Positions 13,234 to 25,912 of a stretch of DNA of 64,000 bases are shown here, piece by piece (position 1 is the stretch's first letter; every line of letters starts with the position of its first letter). Made by a program: the position numbers and the translations under genes. Under the pieces are notes generated by a model that worked only from the letters and a program-made list of their open reading frames with translations, searched no databases and was not told where the DNA came from. Origin of the DNA: Pictodentalium vernedei (Eukaryota; Mollusca; Scaphopoda; Dentaliida; Dentaliidae); contig CM062289.1 in the NCBI GenBank assembly GCA_031216915.1, positions 395,772,674-395,836,673 of the forward strand, written 5' to 3'.

Positions 13234-15944
13234 CTAGACTTTATGATTCTGGAGAATCATGGCTTTTCCCGATGAGATTCCATGATTTGTCATGACCCCA
13301 CAGTGTGTGATGAATTGTTTTTGACTGTCTCACTGAAGTTCCTTCTTTGGTGTCATGAAAAAGGTGAGTACAGAAGTCTCAAATGACTCAGTTTGATAAA
13401 AAAAATTGTTTAGGTAAAAACCATCATTAACGGTGGAGAGGGTTAATATCATTAACGGTGGAGAGGGTTAATATCAATATCGTCGTCCAACAAGTTAATG
13501 ACCGACAACAGGAGTTATGTTTGTTTGACACATACCCACTGAGTGCTATATCTATTTGTAAATGGTCCATTTTATCTAAATGTATCCAAAATATTGATGC
13601 CTGGCAGCTTGTTAAGGGTTAACAAGTGCTAACAGGAATATTTATTCGTGCAACTTGTAATTTCACACCAAAAACTGTGAATGGCCATTTTTACTTAAAA
13701 ATCTACGAGATGTTTTCAGAGAAATCCAGGGAGAACAGGAATTTTAAGCTGTTGATGGGTATAATTGTTTATCCAGTCCAAAACGGGTTAAGGGTTGTTT
13801 TTCAATACGCTTATTACTTATAAAAATAATTCTCAGTGAATTCTACTTCCACTTATGTTGATTTCAACTCTTAACTTTGGGTGCTGCTGGTATGCAAACA
13901 CAGCCCACTTTTTCAACATTTTGATGTTTGAGAACCAGCATAGGGTTAACAAATGCTTACTGAAATATTTGGTACATGCAACTTGTAATTCACTCTAAGA
14001 TCTGAGGATGGCCAATTTTTCTTGAAAATCTACGAGATGTTTTTAGAGAAATCCTCGGATAACATGAATTTTTAACCTTTTGAGGGGTATCACCCTGTAA
14101 CCAGCTCTAAACGGGTTAATGCTTGGTTTTATGCATACCTTCATTACTTACAAAAATGATCCTTGGTGAATCCCACTTCCAATGAAGGTGGTTATGTTCA
14201 TCTCGCAGGTACACATTGGGTGTAATGGGTGGCCAAGTACAGCCCATTTTCTCAAAATTTGCTGCCTCTGGAGGGTTAACAAACGCTTACCGGAATCTTT
14301 TGTTCATGCAACTTGTAATGTCACTCCAAGACCTGCAAATGGTCAATTTCTCTTGAATACTTACTAGATTTTTTTGAGAAATCCACAGAAAATGGGAATT
14401 TTAAGGTTTTAAGGGGTACATCTCCTTAACCAGGCGAAAATGGGTTAAGACCTCAATTTTTGAATACCCTTACAACTTACTAAAAAATTTCGCTATCAGT
14501 TTTGCGTCCAGTAAAAGAAGTTATGTTTCTCTGCAGCATTCCCATTTGATGTTGTTGGTGTCCAAAAACAGACTATTTTTTCGAAATTTTGACATTTAGC
14601 AGCCCATGGAGGGTTAACAAATGCTTATCTGAATATTTTATCCATGCAACTGGTAATGTGACTCTAAGACCTATCAATGCCCATTTTCTATTGAAACCCT
14701 ATGAGACGCTTGTAAAGAAATTCAGGGAAAACATGATTTTTTAAGCTTTTGATGCGAATTGCTATTAACCATCCCAAAAGGGGTTAATGCTTGGTTTTTT
14801 GAATACCTTTATTACTAACAAATTTGGTCCTCGGTGAATTCCACTTCCAACAAAGTACATTACGTTTATCTCTCGGGTATGCATTGGGTGCTGTGCGCAT
14901 CTGAGAACAGCCTATTTCAACAAAATTACGATGCTTAGCAGCCTGTAGAGGGTTAATAAATGATCACCGGAATATTTTGTCCATGCAACTTGTAATGTCA
15001 CACAAAGTCCTGCGATTAGTCAATTTTTCCCGAAAACCTACAAGTTGCTTTTAGAGAAATCCACAGAAAATGGGAATTTTAAGCTTTTAGGGGGTATCTC
15101 TCTTTAACCAGTCCAAAATGGGTTAAGACTTCGACTTTTGAATACCCTTACCACTATGAAAAATGTTTCCCCATCAATTTTGCGTCCGATAAAAGAAGGA
15201 ACCTTTCTCGGTGGTACACCAAGTGGGTGCTGTTGGCATCCAAAAACAGCCCATTTTATCACAATTTTGACTTTAGCAGCCCGTGGAGGGTTAACAAATG
15301 CTCACCGTGGTTTTTTGTCCATGCATATTCTATTGTCACACCAAGGCCTGGGAGTGACAAATTTTTCTTGAAAATCTACAAGTCTCGTTTAGAGAAATCC
15401 ACGGAAAATACAAATTTTTGAGATTTATGGGGGTATTGCTGTTTAACCAGCCCAAAACGGGTTAACGCTTGGTTTCTTGAACACCCTTATTACTGACAAA
15501 AATGATCCTCGGTGAATTCCACTCCCAGTTAAGGAAGTTATATTTATCGCTCGTGTACTGTTTGGATGCAGTGGGGGCCTGAATCCGGCCTATTTCAACA
15601 AAATTTCGATGTTTGGCAGCCTGTGGAGGGTTACCATATGCATCGCCTGATATGTCGTGTGTATCAAAGGCGTGTCACAGACAGGTCTAGCAATGACGAA
15701 TGTATAAAACAAATCTACAAGACGTGTTTCGAGAAAGTGCCGATAAACCCCAATTTTAGCAGTTTTTTGCCAATTCTGAGGAAATAAGGGTTAAATCGAA
15801 AATTCCGCTTCGGTACATTTTTAGATTTTGTGCCCCTCTATGCGTGTGCAAAATTTCGTGAAAATCGGTTCGAAAATGGCTTCTGAATCGTACGGACAAA
15901 ATGTGTGGAAAAAAAAAAAAAAGATAAAAAAAACCCCCCAAAAA
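13234..15944. repeat. GGGTTAA satellite, higher-order repeat copy 1
   Basis: Starts with the short inverted repeat ATGATTCTGGAGAATCAT, then has seven ~340 bp monomers. Each monomer has two GGGTTAA anchors: anchors lie at 13614, 13785, 13943, 14113, 14273, 14442, 14611, 14781, 14950, 15119, 15288, 15459 and 15628, spaced about 169 bases. The seven monomers differ from each other but match the same-numbered monomer in later copies, so this is a true higher-order repeat. The last monomer has ACCATATGCATCGCC after the anchor and leads into a terminal cassette that ends in an A-rich run. A 25 bp segment is duplicated near 13429-13475. No coding capacity is seen. Confidence 0.9.
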
Positions 15945-17333
15945 CTAGACTTCATGATTCTGGAGAATCATGGCTTTTCCCGATTAGATTCCATGATTTT
16001 TCTTGACCCCACAGTGTCTGATGAATTGTTTTTAACTGTCTCACTAAAGTTCCTTCATTGATGTTATGAGAAAGGTGAGTATGGTAGTCTCAAATGACTC
16101 GGTTTGGGTTTGATAAAAAAATGTTTAGGTAAAACCCATCATTAATGGTAGAATGGGTTAATATCACTATCAATGTTTTCCTCTCAGTTTTGCGTCCGGT
16201 AAAAGAAGTTACGTTTCTCTGTGGCATTTCCATTTGATGTTGTTGGTGTCCAACAAAAGACTATTTCCTCATTTTTTTTAACATTTAGCAGCCCATGAGG
16301 GGTTAACAAATGCCTACCAGAATAACTGATTCATGCAACTGGTCATATGACACCAAGACCTATCAACGGCCATTTTCTCTTGGAAACCCCACAAAATGTT
16401 TGTAAAGAAATCCAGGGAAAACGATTTTTTAAGCTTTTGATGGGTATCCCTATTAACCTCCCCAACAGGGGTTAACGCTTGGCTTTTTGAATACCTTTAT
16501 TACTTACAAAAATGGTCCTCTGTGAATTCCACTTCAAACAAAGGAGATTATGTTTATCTCTCATGTATACATTAGGTGCTGTGCATGTCTGAAAAGAGTC
16601 CAATGTTAACAACATTACGATGCTTGGCAGCTTGTAGATGGTTAAAAAAACGCTCACCGGAGTATTTTGTCCATGCAACTTGTAATGTCACATAAAGACC
16701 TACGAATAGTCAATTTGTCTTGAAACCCTACAAGTTACCGTTAGGGAAATTCACAGAAAATGGGAATTTAAAGCTTTCAAGGGATATCTCTCTTTAGCCT
16801 GCCCAAAATGGGTTAAGACGTCAAGTTTTGAATACCCTTACTACTTACAAAAATGTTTCCGTATAAATTGTATGCGCGATAAAAGAAGGCACTTTTCTTT
16901 GTGGTGTACCCTTTGGGTGCTGTTGGTGTGCAAAAACAACCCATTTTATCGCAATTTTGACCTTCAGCAGCCTGGGGAGGGTTAACTAATGCTGACCGGA
17001 ATATTTTGTTAATGCGACTTGTAATGTCACACCAAGACCTGCAAATAGCCGATTTTTCTTGAAAACCTGCAAGATGTTGTTAGAGAAATCCACAGAAAAC
17101 GGGTATTTTAAGAATTTAATGGGTATCTCTCTTTAACCAGCCCAAAATGGGTTAAGACGTCAAATTTTGAATACCCTTACCACTTTCAAAAATATTTTCC
17201 GATCAATTTTGCGTCCCATAAGTGAAGGCCCCTTTCTCTGTGGTATATCGTTTGGGTGCTATGGTGTCTAAAAACAGCCCATTTTATCACAATTTTTACG
17301 TTTTGCATCTCGGGGAGGGTTAACTTATGCTGA
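15945..17333. repeat. GGGTTAA satellite, higher-order repeat copy 2, left part
   Basis: Opens with the same ATGATTCTGGAGAATCAT start, but jumps straight to the fourth monomer type at about 16170, so the first three monomers are deleted. Monomers of types 4 and 5 follow, with anchors near 16301 and 16640. An extra monomer (anchor near 16980) sits before the type 6 monomer. The copy is interrupted at 17333 by a composite transposable element and resumes at 19452. Confidence 0.87.
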
Positions 17334-17987
17334 GGTTCCGCTCCACAATTTCGCACTATTGCACAGGGGTGAAATTCTAAACAAAGGGCTTATGTTGAAA
17401 CTAAGGACATGTAAAATAGAGATATATTTTTAGTATCAGATATATGATTACATTAGGCTTTTTGTTGGACAAGAGAATTTGAAGTTTTGGTCCCAAAGTT
17501 GGAGTCTGATACATAGGGGTAAATTACCAGATGAATTATGGGAAACAGTGGCTTCGAAAAATTGGCTATTTTTTTAAATGTAATTTTTACACGGGTTTGT
17601 TACCAGACAGGTAACTAAAAAATGAGACGGAAACATATAATTTTTTTTTTGCATTTTAGAAACAACTGATGCTCTGCTCCAGGGGTGGGTAGGTGGGGTT
17701 GGTGGGAAAATTCTGCTTTTGAGGCTGCTAGGTGGCTGAAAATGACTGGTTTCGGTATTTTTTCGGGCAATTTTTCAGGTTAAAGTCTTGCCTTTGACAA
17801 TAAATAATTCCACCCACATTCAGATTGTTTATTTCTACTTAGTCAGATAGTGTTATATGTTTTTTGTGGATTTGGGAGATGTAATACATGTAATGGGTTA
17901 GATAACTAAGTTACAGGATATTTGCATTTGAAGAGAGTGTATGGCATGTCACATTTGGAAATGCCTGGAAAACTGTGGAGCGGAACC
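17334..17987. mobile_element. 654 bp TIR unit, left copy
   Basis: Terminal inverted repeats of about 18 bases: GGTTCCGCTCCACAATTT at the start and AAACTGTGGAGCGGAACC at the end. It differs from the right copy at only a few positions, for example CGCTCC against CACTCC near the left end. No coding potential is visible. The length and TIRs fit a MITE. Confidence 0.85.
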
Positions 17988-18797
17988 TTAAAGAGCATTC
18001 TGCCGACGGTGTCAATTCTTGAACCAGGAAGTTCCTTATTTGTGTTTGAGTTATAAATACAACATTTTTCAAAAAACATTTCATTATTTCTGGTTTGTGT
18101 GCTATTGTTAGTAGTAGTTAACATTCAGCAAGTGATATCTCAGCACAACTGGAAGGAAATAAGTGGAAATTTTGAGAAATTTATTGATGTAGCCTAATTT
18201 CGCACTTGTTTTGAATTTTCGTCAAGATTTCAAAAACATTAAGGTAGAGCACTGCCTTTCCTAAACACCGAGCCTTGTATTTATGACAAATTTGTGCAGT
18301 TATGGACAGCCTGGTTGTTACTGTTGACCAGAGATTTGCAGTTATGGTGTCTACTTTCTCATTTTGGTCATTGGTGTCATGTCTGTGTGTCATCCGTCCG
18401 TCAAGCTGTTCACGCTTTCATATCTAGAGAGCATCACCCCCCCCCCAAAAAAAAAAGCTATGGTTATTAGTGCTTATTGTTTTACATTTTGATTGTATTT
18501 AACAGTGCTATTGGCAGGACATGGGTAGTCAATGTGGCTGGTGGTAATAACAAAAATACTTTCTGAAGTGGCTCAGAGAAATGGGGAGGGGGTGGGGGTG
18601 TTGAGGTGGTGTGGTGTGGTTGTGAAAATCGGGTAAAATGGCTGAAAAAGCTATGCGGCAATCAGAAAGGACATGCTGTATCTTTTTACTGGTTGAAAAT
18701 AGAGACTTGTGGTTTTTGTTCATTCAACTCAGGATAGACTCCAGATTATTTTGCCTGAGTGAAATCCAGGGGGAGATCACTCTTGTTTTCTCTTTAA
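17988..18797. other. spacer between the two 654 bp units
   Basis: 810 bases bounded by TTAAAGAG on the left and CTCTTTAA on the right, a short inverted repeat of its own. It contains a C-then-A run near 18440 and a G-rich stretch near 18580-18620. Short open frames only. It may be a third element, or the original interior of a longer transposon. Confidence 0.6.
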
Positions 18798-19451
18798 GGT
18801 TCCACTCCACAGTTTCGCACTATTGCACAGGGGTGAAATTCTAAACAAAGGGCTTATGTTGAAACTAAGGCCATGTAAAATAGAGATATATTTTTAGTAT
18901 CAGATATATGATTACATTAGGCTTTTTGTTGGACAAGAGAATTTGAAGTTTTGGTCCCAAAGTTGGAGTCTGATACATAGGGGTAAATTACCAGATGAAT
19001 TATGGGAAACAGTGGCTTCGAAAAATTGGCTATTTTTTTAAATGTAATTTTTACACGGGTTTGTTACCAGACAGGTAACTAAAAAATGAGACGGAATCAT
19101 ATAATTTTTTTTTTGCATTTTAGAAACAACTGATGCTCTGCTCCAGGGGTGGGTAGGTGGGGTTGGTGGGAAAATTCTGCTTTTGAGGCTGCTAGGTGGC
19201 TGAAAATGACTGGTTTCGGTATTTTTTCGGGCAATTTTTCAGGTTAAAGTCTTGCCTTTGACAATAAATAATTCCACCCACATTCAGATTGTTTATTTCT
19301 ACTTAGTCAGATAGTGTTATATGTTTTTTGTGGATTTGGGAGATGTAATACATGTAATGGGTTAGATAACTAAGTTACAGGATATTTGCATTTGAAGAGA
19401 GTGTATGGCATGTCACATTTGGAAATGCCTGGAAAACTGTGGAGCGGAACC
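18798..19451. mobile_element. 654 bp TIR unit, right copy
   Basis: The same length and orientation as the left unit, with near-identical sequence. It ends in GGAACC immediately before the TGA target duplicate. Direct rather than inverted arrangement of the two units argues against a simple foldback element. Confidence 0.85.
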
Positions 19452-20088
19452 TGACCGGAATATTTTATCCATGCATCTTGTAATGTCACACCAAGACCTG
19501 AGAGTGACCAATTTTTCTTGAAAATCTACAAGACTCCTTTAGAGAAATCCACGGAAAACATGAAGTTTTGAGCTTTTTTGGGGTATTGCTGTTTAACCAG
19601 CCCAAAACGGGTTAACACTTGGTTTTCTGAACACCCTTATTACTTACAAAAATGATCCTCGGTGAATTACACTTCCAATAAAGGAAGTTATATTTACCTC
19701 TCCGGTATCGTTTGGGTGCTGTGGGGGTCTGAAACCGGCCCATTTCATCAAAATTTCGATGTTTGGCAGCCTTTGGAGGGTTACCATATGCATCGCCTAA
19801 TATGTCGTGTGTATCAAAGGTTGTGTCATAGGCAGGTCTAGTAATGATGAATATTTAAAAAAAATCCTAAAGACGTGTTTCGAGAAAGTGCCGATAAACC
19901 CCAATTTTGGCAGTTTTTTGCCAATTCTGGCGAAATAACGGTTAAAACGAAAATTCCGCTTCGGTACATTTTTAGATTTTTTGCCACTCTATGCGTGTGC
20001 CAAATTGTGTGAAAATCGTTTCGAAAATGGCTTCTGAATCGTACGGACAAAAATGTGTGGAAAAAAAAAAAAAAAAATAAAACCCAAA
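19452..20088. repeat. GGGTTAA satellite, higher-order repeat copy 2, right part
   Basis: Continues the type 6 monomer exactly where it broke at 17333, then the type 7 monomer (anchor near 19778) and the terminal cassette with an A run near 20060. Together with 15945-17333 it makes a rearranged higher-order copy with five monomers. Confidence 0.87.
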
Positions 20089-22748
20089 AAACTAGACTTT
20101 ATGATTCTGGAGAATCATGGCTTTTCCCTATGAGATTCCAGCATTTTTCATGACCCCACGGTGTCTGATGAATTGTTTTTAACTGTCTCACTGAAGTTCC
20201 TTAATTGATGTTATGAGAAAGGTGAGTATAGTAGTCTCAAATGACACAGTTTGATAAAAAATTGTTTAGGTAAAAACCATCATTAACGGTGGAGTGGGTT
20301 AATGTCAATATCGTCGTCCAACAAGTCAATGACCGACAAAAGGAGTGTTTGTTTGACACATACCCACTGAGTGCTGTGTCAATTTAACAATGGTCCATTT
20401 TATCTCAAATGTATCCAAAATATTGATGTCTGACAGCTTGTAGAGGGTTAGCAAGTGCTAACAGGAATATTTATTCATGCAACTTGTAATGTCACACCAA
20501 GAACTGTGAATGGCCAGTTTTTCTTTAAAATCTACAAGATGTTTTCAGCGAAATCCAGGGATAACTTGAATTTTAAGCTTTTGATGGGTATCATTGTTTG
20601 TCCAGCCCAAAACGGGTTAAGTGTTGTTTTTTGAATACTCTTATTACTTCCAAAACTAATTCTCGGTGAATTCTACTTCCACTTATTTTGATCTCTCCTC
20701 CCAACTTCGGGTGCTGTGGGTATGCAAACACAGCCCATTTTATCAACATTTTGATGTTTGACAACCTGCATAGGGTTAACAAATGCTTACATGAATATTT
20801 CGTACATGGAACTTGTAATGTCACACTAAGATCTGAGAATGGCCATTTTTTCTTGACAATGTACGAGATTTTTTTAGAGAAATCCTCCAATAACACGAAG
20901 TTTTAACCTTGTGATGGTCATCGCTCTGTAACCAGGCCTAAATGGGTTAATGCTTGGTTTTGTGAATAACTTCATTACTTACAAAAATGATTGACGGTGA
21001 ATTTCACTTCCAATGAAGGAGGTTATGTTTATCTCGCAGGTACACATTTAGTGTTATGGTTGCCCAAGAACAGCCAATTTTCTCCAAATGTCTATGCTTG
21101 TCAGCCTCTGGAGGGTTAACAAATGCTTACCGAAATATTTTGTTCACGCAACTTGTAATGTCACTCGAAGACCTGCGAATGGTCAATTGCTCTTGAAAAT
21201 TGTTTTTTGAGAAATCCACAGAAAACTGGAATTTTAAGCTTTTAAGGGGCATATCTCCTTAACTAGTCAAAAATGGGTTAAGACCTCGATTTTTTAATGC
21301 ACTTACTACTTACAAAAATGTTTCCCTGTCAGTTTTGCGTCCGGTAAAAGAAATTACGTTTCTCTGTTGCATTCCCATTTGATGTTGTTGGTGTTCAAAA
21401 ACAAACTATTTTTTCAAAACTTTGACATTTAGCAGCCCATGGAGGGTTAACAAATGCTTACCGGAATAATTTATCCAATCAGCTGGTAATGTGACACCAT
21501 GACCTATCAATGGGCATTTTCTCTTGAAAACCTTACCAGATGTTTGTAAAGAAATCCAGGGTAAACATACATTTTTAAGCCTTTGATGGGTATCACTATT
21601 AACAACCACAAAATGGGTTAACACTTGGTTTTGTGAATACCCTTATTACTTACAAAAATGGTCTTCGGTGAATTCCACTTCCAACAAAGGAGATTATGTT
21701 TATTTCTCAGGTACATGTTGGGTGATGTGGGTGCCTGAAAACAGCCCATTTCAACAAAATTACGATGCTTGCCAGCCTCTAGAGGGTTAATAAACGCTCA
21801 CCGGAATATTTTGTCCATGCAACTTGTAATATCTCACAAAGACCTGCGAGTAGTCATTTTTTCTTGAAAACCTACAGGATGTTTTTAGAGAAATCCACAG
21901 AAAATGGGAATTTCAAGATTTTAAGGGGTCTCTCTCTTTAGCCTGTCCAAAATGGGTTAAGACTTCGACTTTTGAATACCCTTACTACTTACAAAAATGT
22001 TTGCGTATAGATTGTGCGCTCGATAAAAGATGGCACATTTCTTTGTGGCGAACCCATTGGGTGCTGTTGGCGTCCAAAAACAGCCCATTTTATCACAATT
22101 TTGACATTTAGCAGCCCGTGGTGGGTTAACAAATGCTCAACGCAGTATTTTGTCCATGCAACTTGTATTGTCACAACAAGGCCTGGGAGTGACAAGTTTT
22201 TCTTGAAAATCTACAAGACTCGTTCAGAGAAATCCATGGAAAACATGATTTTTTTTAGCTTTATGGGGGTATTGCTGTTTAACCAGCCCAAAACGGGTTA
22301 ACGCTTGGTTTTTTGAACACCCTTATTACTGACAAAAATGATCCTTGGTGAATTCCACTCTCAATAAAGGAAGTTATGTTTATCTCTCATGTATTGTTTG
22401 GGTGCAGTGGTGGCCTGAAACCGGCTTATTTCATCAAAATTTTGATGTTTGGCAGCCTGTAGAGGGTTACCATATGCATCGCCTGATATGTCGTGTGTAT
22501 CAAAGAGCGTGTCACAGACAGGTCTAGCAATGACGAATGTATAAAAAAAATCTACAAGACGTGTTTCGAGAAAGTGCCGATAAACCCCAATTTTGGAAGT
22601 TTTTTGCCAATTCGACGAAATAAGGATTAAATCGAAAATTCGGCTTTGGTACATTTTTAGATTTTGTGCCCCTCTATGCGTGTGCAAAATTTCGTGAAAA
22701 TCGGTTCGAAAATGGCTTCCGAATCGTACGGACAAAATGTGTGGAAAA

Positions 22749-22779
<31 letters not shown>

Positions 22780-22842
22780 ATAATAATCCGTAGTAAAACA
22801 ATAGTCTTTTCCAGAGGGAAAAGCCTAAAAAAAAACTGGACT
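20089..22842. repeat. GGGTTAA satellite, higher-order repeat copy 3
   Basis: Complete seven-monomer copy, with monomer anchors near 20445, 20774, 21114, 21446, 21784, 22124 and 22465. It ends in the terminal cassette, then a C run and A run at 22749-22780, then the small inverted repeat CTTTTCC...GGAAAAG. Monomer types match copies 1 and 4 in the same order. Confidence 0.9.
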
Positions 22843-25504
22843 TTATGATTCTGGAGAATCATGGCTTTTCCCGATGAGATTCCATGATTTTTCATGACCC
22901 CACAGTGTCTGATGAATTGTTTTTAACTGTCTCACTGAAGTTCCTTCATTGATGTTATGAGAAAGGTGAAGATAGTAGTCTCAAATGACACAGTTTGATA
23001 AAAAATTGTTTAGGTAAAAACCATCATTAACGGTGGAGTGGGTTAATGTCAATATCGTCCTCCAACAAGTCAATGACCAACAAAAGGAGTTATGTTTGTT
23101 TGACACATACTCACTGAGTGCTGTGTCAATTTAAAAATGGTCCATTTTATCTCAAATGTATCCAAAATATTGATGTCTGGCTGCTTGTAGAGGGTTAACA
23201 AGTGCCAACAGGAATATTTATTCATGCAACTTATAATGTCACACCAAGAGCTGTGAATGGCCATTTTTTCTTTAAAATCTACAAGATGTTTTCAGAGAAA
23301 TCCAGGGAGAACAGGAATTTTAAGCTTTTGAAGGGTATCATTGTTTATCCAGCCCAAAACGGGTTAAGTGTTGTTTTTGAAATACTCTTATTACTTCCAA
23401 AAATAATTCTCAGTGAATTCTACTTCCACTTATTTTGATCTCTCCTCCCAACTTCGGGTGCTGTGGGTACGCAAACACAGCCTATTTTATCAACATTTTG
23501 ATGTTTGAGAACCTGCATAGGGTTAACAAATGCTTACAGGAATATTTTGTACATGCACCTTGTAATGTCACACTAAGATATGAGAATGGCCATTTTCTCC
23601 TGAAAATCTACGGGATGTTTTTAAAGAAATCCTCAGATAACATGCATTTTTAACCTTTTGAGGGGTATCTCTCTTTAACCAGCTCTAAAGGGTTAATGCT
23701 TGGTTTTGTGAATATCTTCATCACTTACAAAAATGATCGACGGTGAATTCCACTTCCAATGAAGGGGGTTATGTTTATCTCGTAGGTACACATTTGGTGT
23801 TATGGTTGCCCAAGAACAGCCCATTTTCTCCCAATGTCAATGCTGGGCAGCCTCTGGGGGGGGGGGGGGGGGGGGGGGTAACAAATGCTTACCGAAACAT
23901 TTTGTTCATGCAACTTGTAATGTCACTCGAAGACCTTCGAATGGTCAATTGCTCTTGAAATTTTTTTTGTTGAGAAATCCACAGAAAACTGGAATTTTAA
24001 GCTTTTAAGGGGTATATCTCCTTAACCAGTCAAAAATGGGTTAATACCTCGATCTTTGAATACATTTACTACTTACAAAAATGTTTCCCTGTCAGTTTTG
24101 CGTCCGGTAAAAGAAGTTACGTTTCTCTGTTGTATTCCCATTTGATGTTGTTGTTGTTCAAAAACAGACTATTTTTTTTCAAAATTTTGACATTTAGCGG
24201 CCCATGGAGGGTTAACAAATGCTTAGAGGAATAATTTATCCAATCAACTGGTAATGTGACACCATGACCTATCAATGGCCATTTTCTCTTGAAAACCCTA
24301 CCTGATGTTTGTAAAGAAATCCAGGGAAAACATAAATTTTTAAGCCTTTGATGGGTATCACTATTAACAACCACAAAATGGGTTAACGCTTGGTTTTTTG
24401 AATACCCTTATTACTTACAAAAATGGTCTTCGGTGAATTCCACTTCCAACAAAGGAGATTATGTTTATTTCTCAGGTACACGTTGGGTGATGTGCGTGCC
24501 TGAAAACAGCCCATTTCAACAAAATTACGATGCTTGGCAGCCTCTAGAGGGTTAATAAACGCTCACCGGAATATTTTGTCCATGCAACTTGTAATGTCAC
24601 ACAAAGACCTGCGAGTAGTCAATTTCCCTTAAAAACCTACAGGATGTTTTTAGAGAAATCCACAGAAAATGGATATTTCAAGATTTTAAGGGGTCTCTCT
24701 CTTTAGCCTGTCCAAAATGGGTTAAGACTTCGACTTTTGAATACCCTTACTACTTACAAAAATGTTTGCGTATAGATTGTGCGCTCGATAAAAGAAGGCA
24801 CGTTTCTTTGTGGCGTACCCATTGGGTGCTGTTGGCGTCCTAAAACAGCCCATTTTATCACAATTTTGACATTTAGCAGCCCGTGGAGGGTTAACAAATG
24901 CTCACCGCAGTATTTTGTCCATGCAACTTCTATTGTCACACGAAGGCCTGGGAGTGACAAATTTTTCTACAAGACTCGTTTAGAGAAATCCACGGAATAC
25001 ACACATTTTTGAGCTTTTGGGGGGTATTGCTGTTTAACCAGCCCAAACCTTGTTAACGCTTGGTTTTTTGAACACCCTTATTACTGACAAAAATGATCCT
25101 CGGTGAATTCCACTCCCAATAAAGGAAGTTATGTTTATCTCCCATGTATTGTTTGGGTGCGGTGGGGGCCTGAAACCGGCCTATTTCATCAAAATTTCGA
25201 TGTTTGGCAGCCTGTGGAGGGTTACCATATGCATCGCCTGATATGTCGTGTGTATCAAAGGGCGTGTCACAGACAGGTCTAGCAATTACGAATGTATAAA
25301 AAAAAAATCTACAAGACGTGTTTCGAGAAAGTGCAGATAAACCCCAATTTTGGCAGTTTTTTGCCAATTCTGACGAAATAAGGGTTAAATCGAAAATTCC
25401 ACTTCGGTACATTTTTAGATTTTGTGCCCCTCTATGCGTGTGCAAAATTTCGTGAACATCAGTTCGAAAATGGCTTCTGAATCGTACGGACAAAATGTGT
25501 GGAA

Positions 25505-25535
<31 letters not shown>

Positions 25536-25735
25536 AAAAAAATAATCCGTAGAAAAACAATAGTCTTTTCCAGAGGGAAAAGCCTAAAAAAAAAATAATA
25601 ATAATAATTCGTAGAAAAACAATACTCTTTTCCAGAGGGAACCCCCCCCCCAAAAAAAAAAAATAATAAAAAAAAAAATAATAATAATAATCCGTAGAAA
25701 AACAATAGTCTTTTCCAGAGAGAAAAGCCTAATAA
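22843..25735. repeat. GGGTTAA satellite, higher-order repeat copy 4
   Basis: Complete seven-monomer copy; the third monomer has a long G run (about 23857-23878) replacing its anchor. The end is expanded: the C-run/A-run/CTTTTCC-GGAAAAG block is repeated about three times between 25500 and 25735. The array ends with AAAAGCCTAATAA. Confidence 0.9.
25420..25506 (+). repeat. satellite terminal cassette (example)
   Basis: A conserved block at the end of every higher-order copy: TGCCCCTCTATGCGTGTGC, then AAATTTCGTGAA-type and ATCGTACGGACAAAATGTG motifs, then a homopolymer run. Related versions are at about 15828-15905, 19978-20055 and 22668-22748. A diverged relative closes the second array at 61039-61160. 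It reads as an open frame in places, but the frame is not kept between families. Confidence 0.7.
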
Positions 25736-25912
25736 ACTTTGAGGACCAATATTTTTAGTATTATCGACTTTAATCCCAAACAAATTATTGTATAGTCATA
25801 TATCGAGACTAGCTGTACGAATTTGCATAATTCCACGTTCTTACTGTTGTCGGCGTCACGTCAGGACGACGAAATTCAAACATGGGGTGAAATGAAAAGT
25901 TCACACATGCAG
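25736..25912. other. no feature recognised
   Basis: Unique-looking, A+T-rich flank between the end of the satellite and the Tc1 coding relic. It may contain the 3-prime end of that Tc1 element, but I could not pair it with a terminal inverted repeat. Confidence 0.4.

Larger units (their letters stand above)
17334..19451. mobile_element. composite TIR element (654 + 810 + 654 bp)
   Basis: Inserted in the satellite. The flank reads ...ATGCTGA on the left and TGACCGGAATATT on the right, which gives a TGA target duplication, and the unbroken site can be read at about 16985-17000. The insert begins GGTTCCGCTCCAC and ends GTGGAGCGGAACC. Inside are two nearly identical 654-base direct repeats, 17334-17987 and 18798-19451, each with these inverted ends, around an 810-base spacer. 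No transposase frame is visible, so it is non-autonomous. The superfamily is unknown. Confidence 0.85.

Noticed and set aside
22361..22895. Glycine- or proline-rich small proteins at G/C runs
   Set aside because: They come from homopolymer runs read in any frame; run length changes between copies destroy the frame.
13234..25735. CRISPR-like or telomere-like array because of regular GGGTTAA motifs
   Set aside because: Units are ~169/340 bp satellites without short identical repeats and unique spacers, and GGGTTAA is isolated once per half-monomer rather than in tandem.
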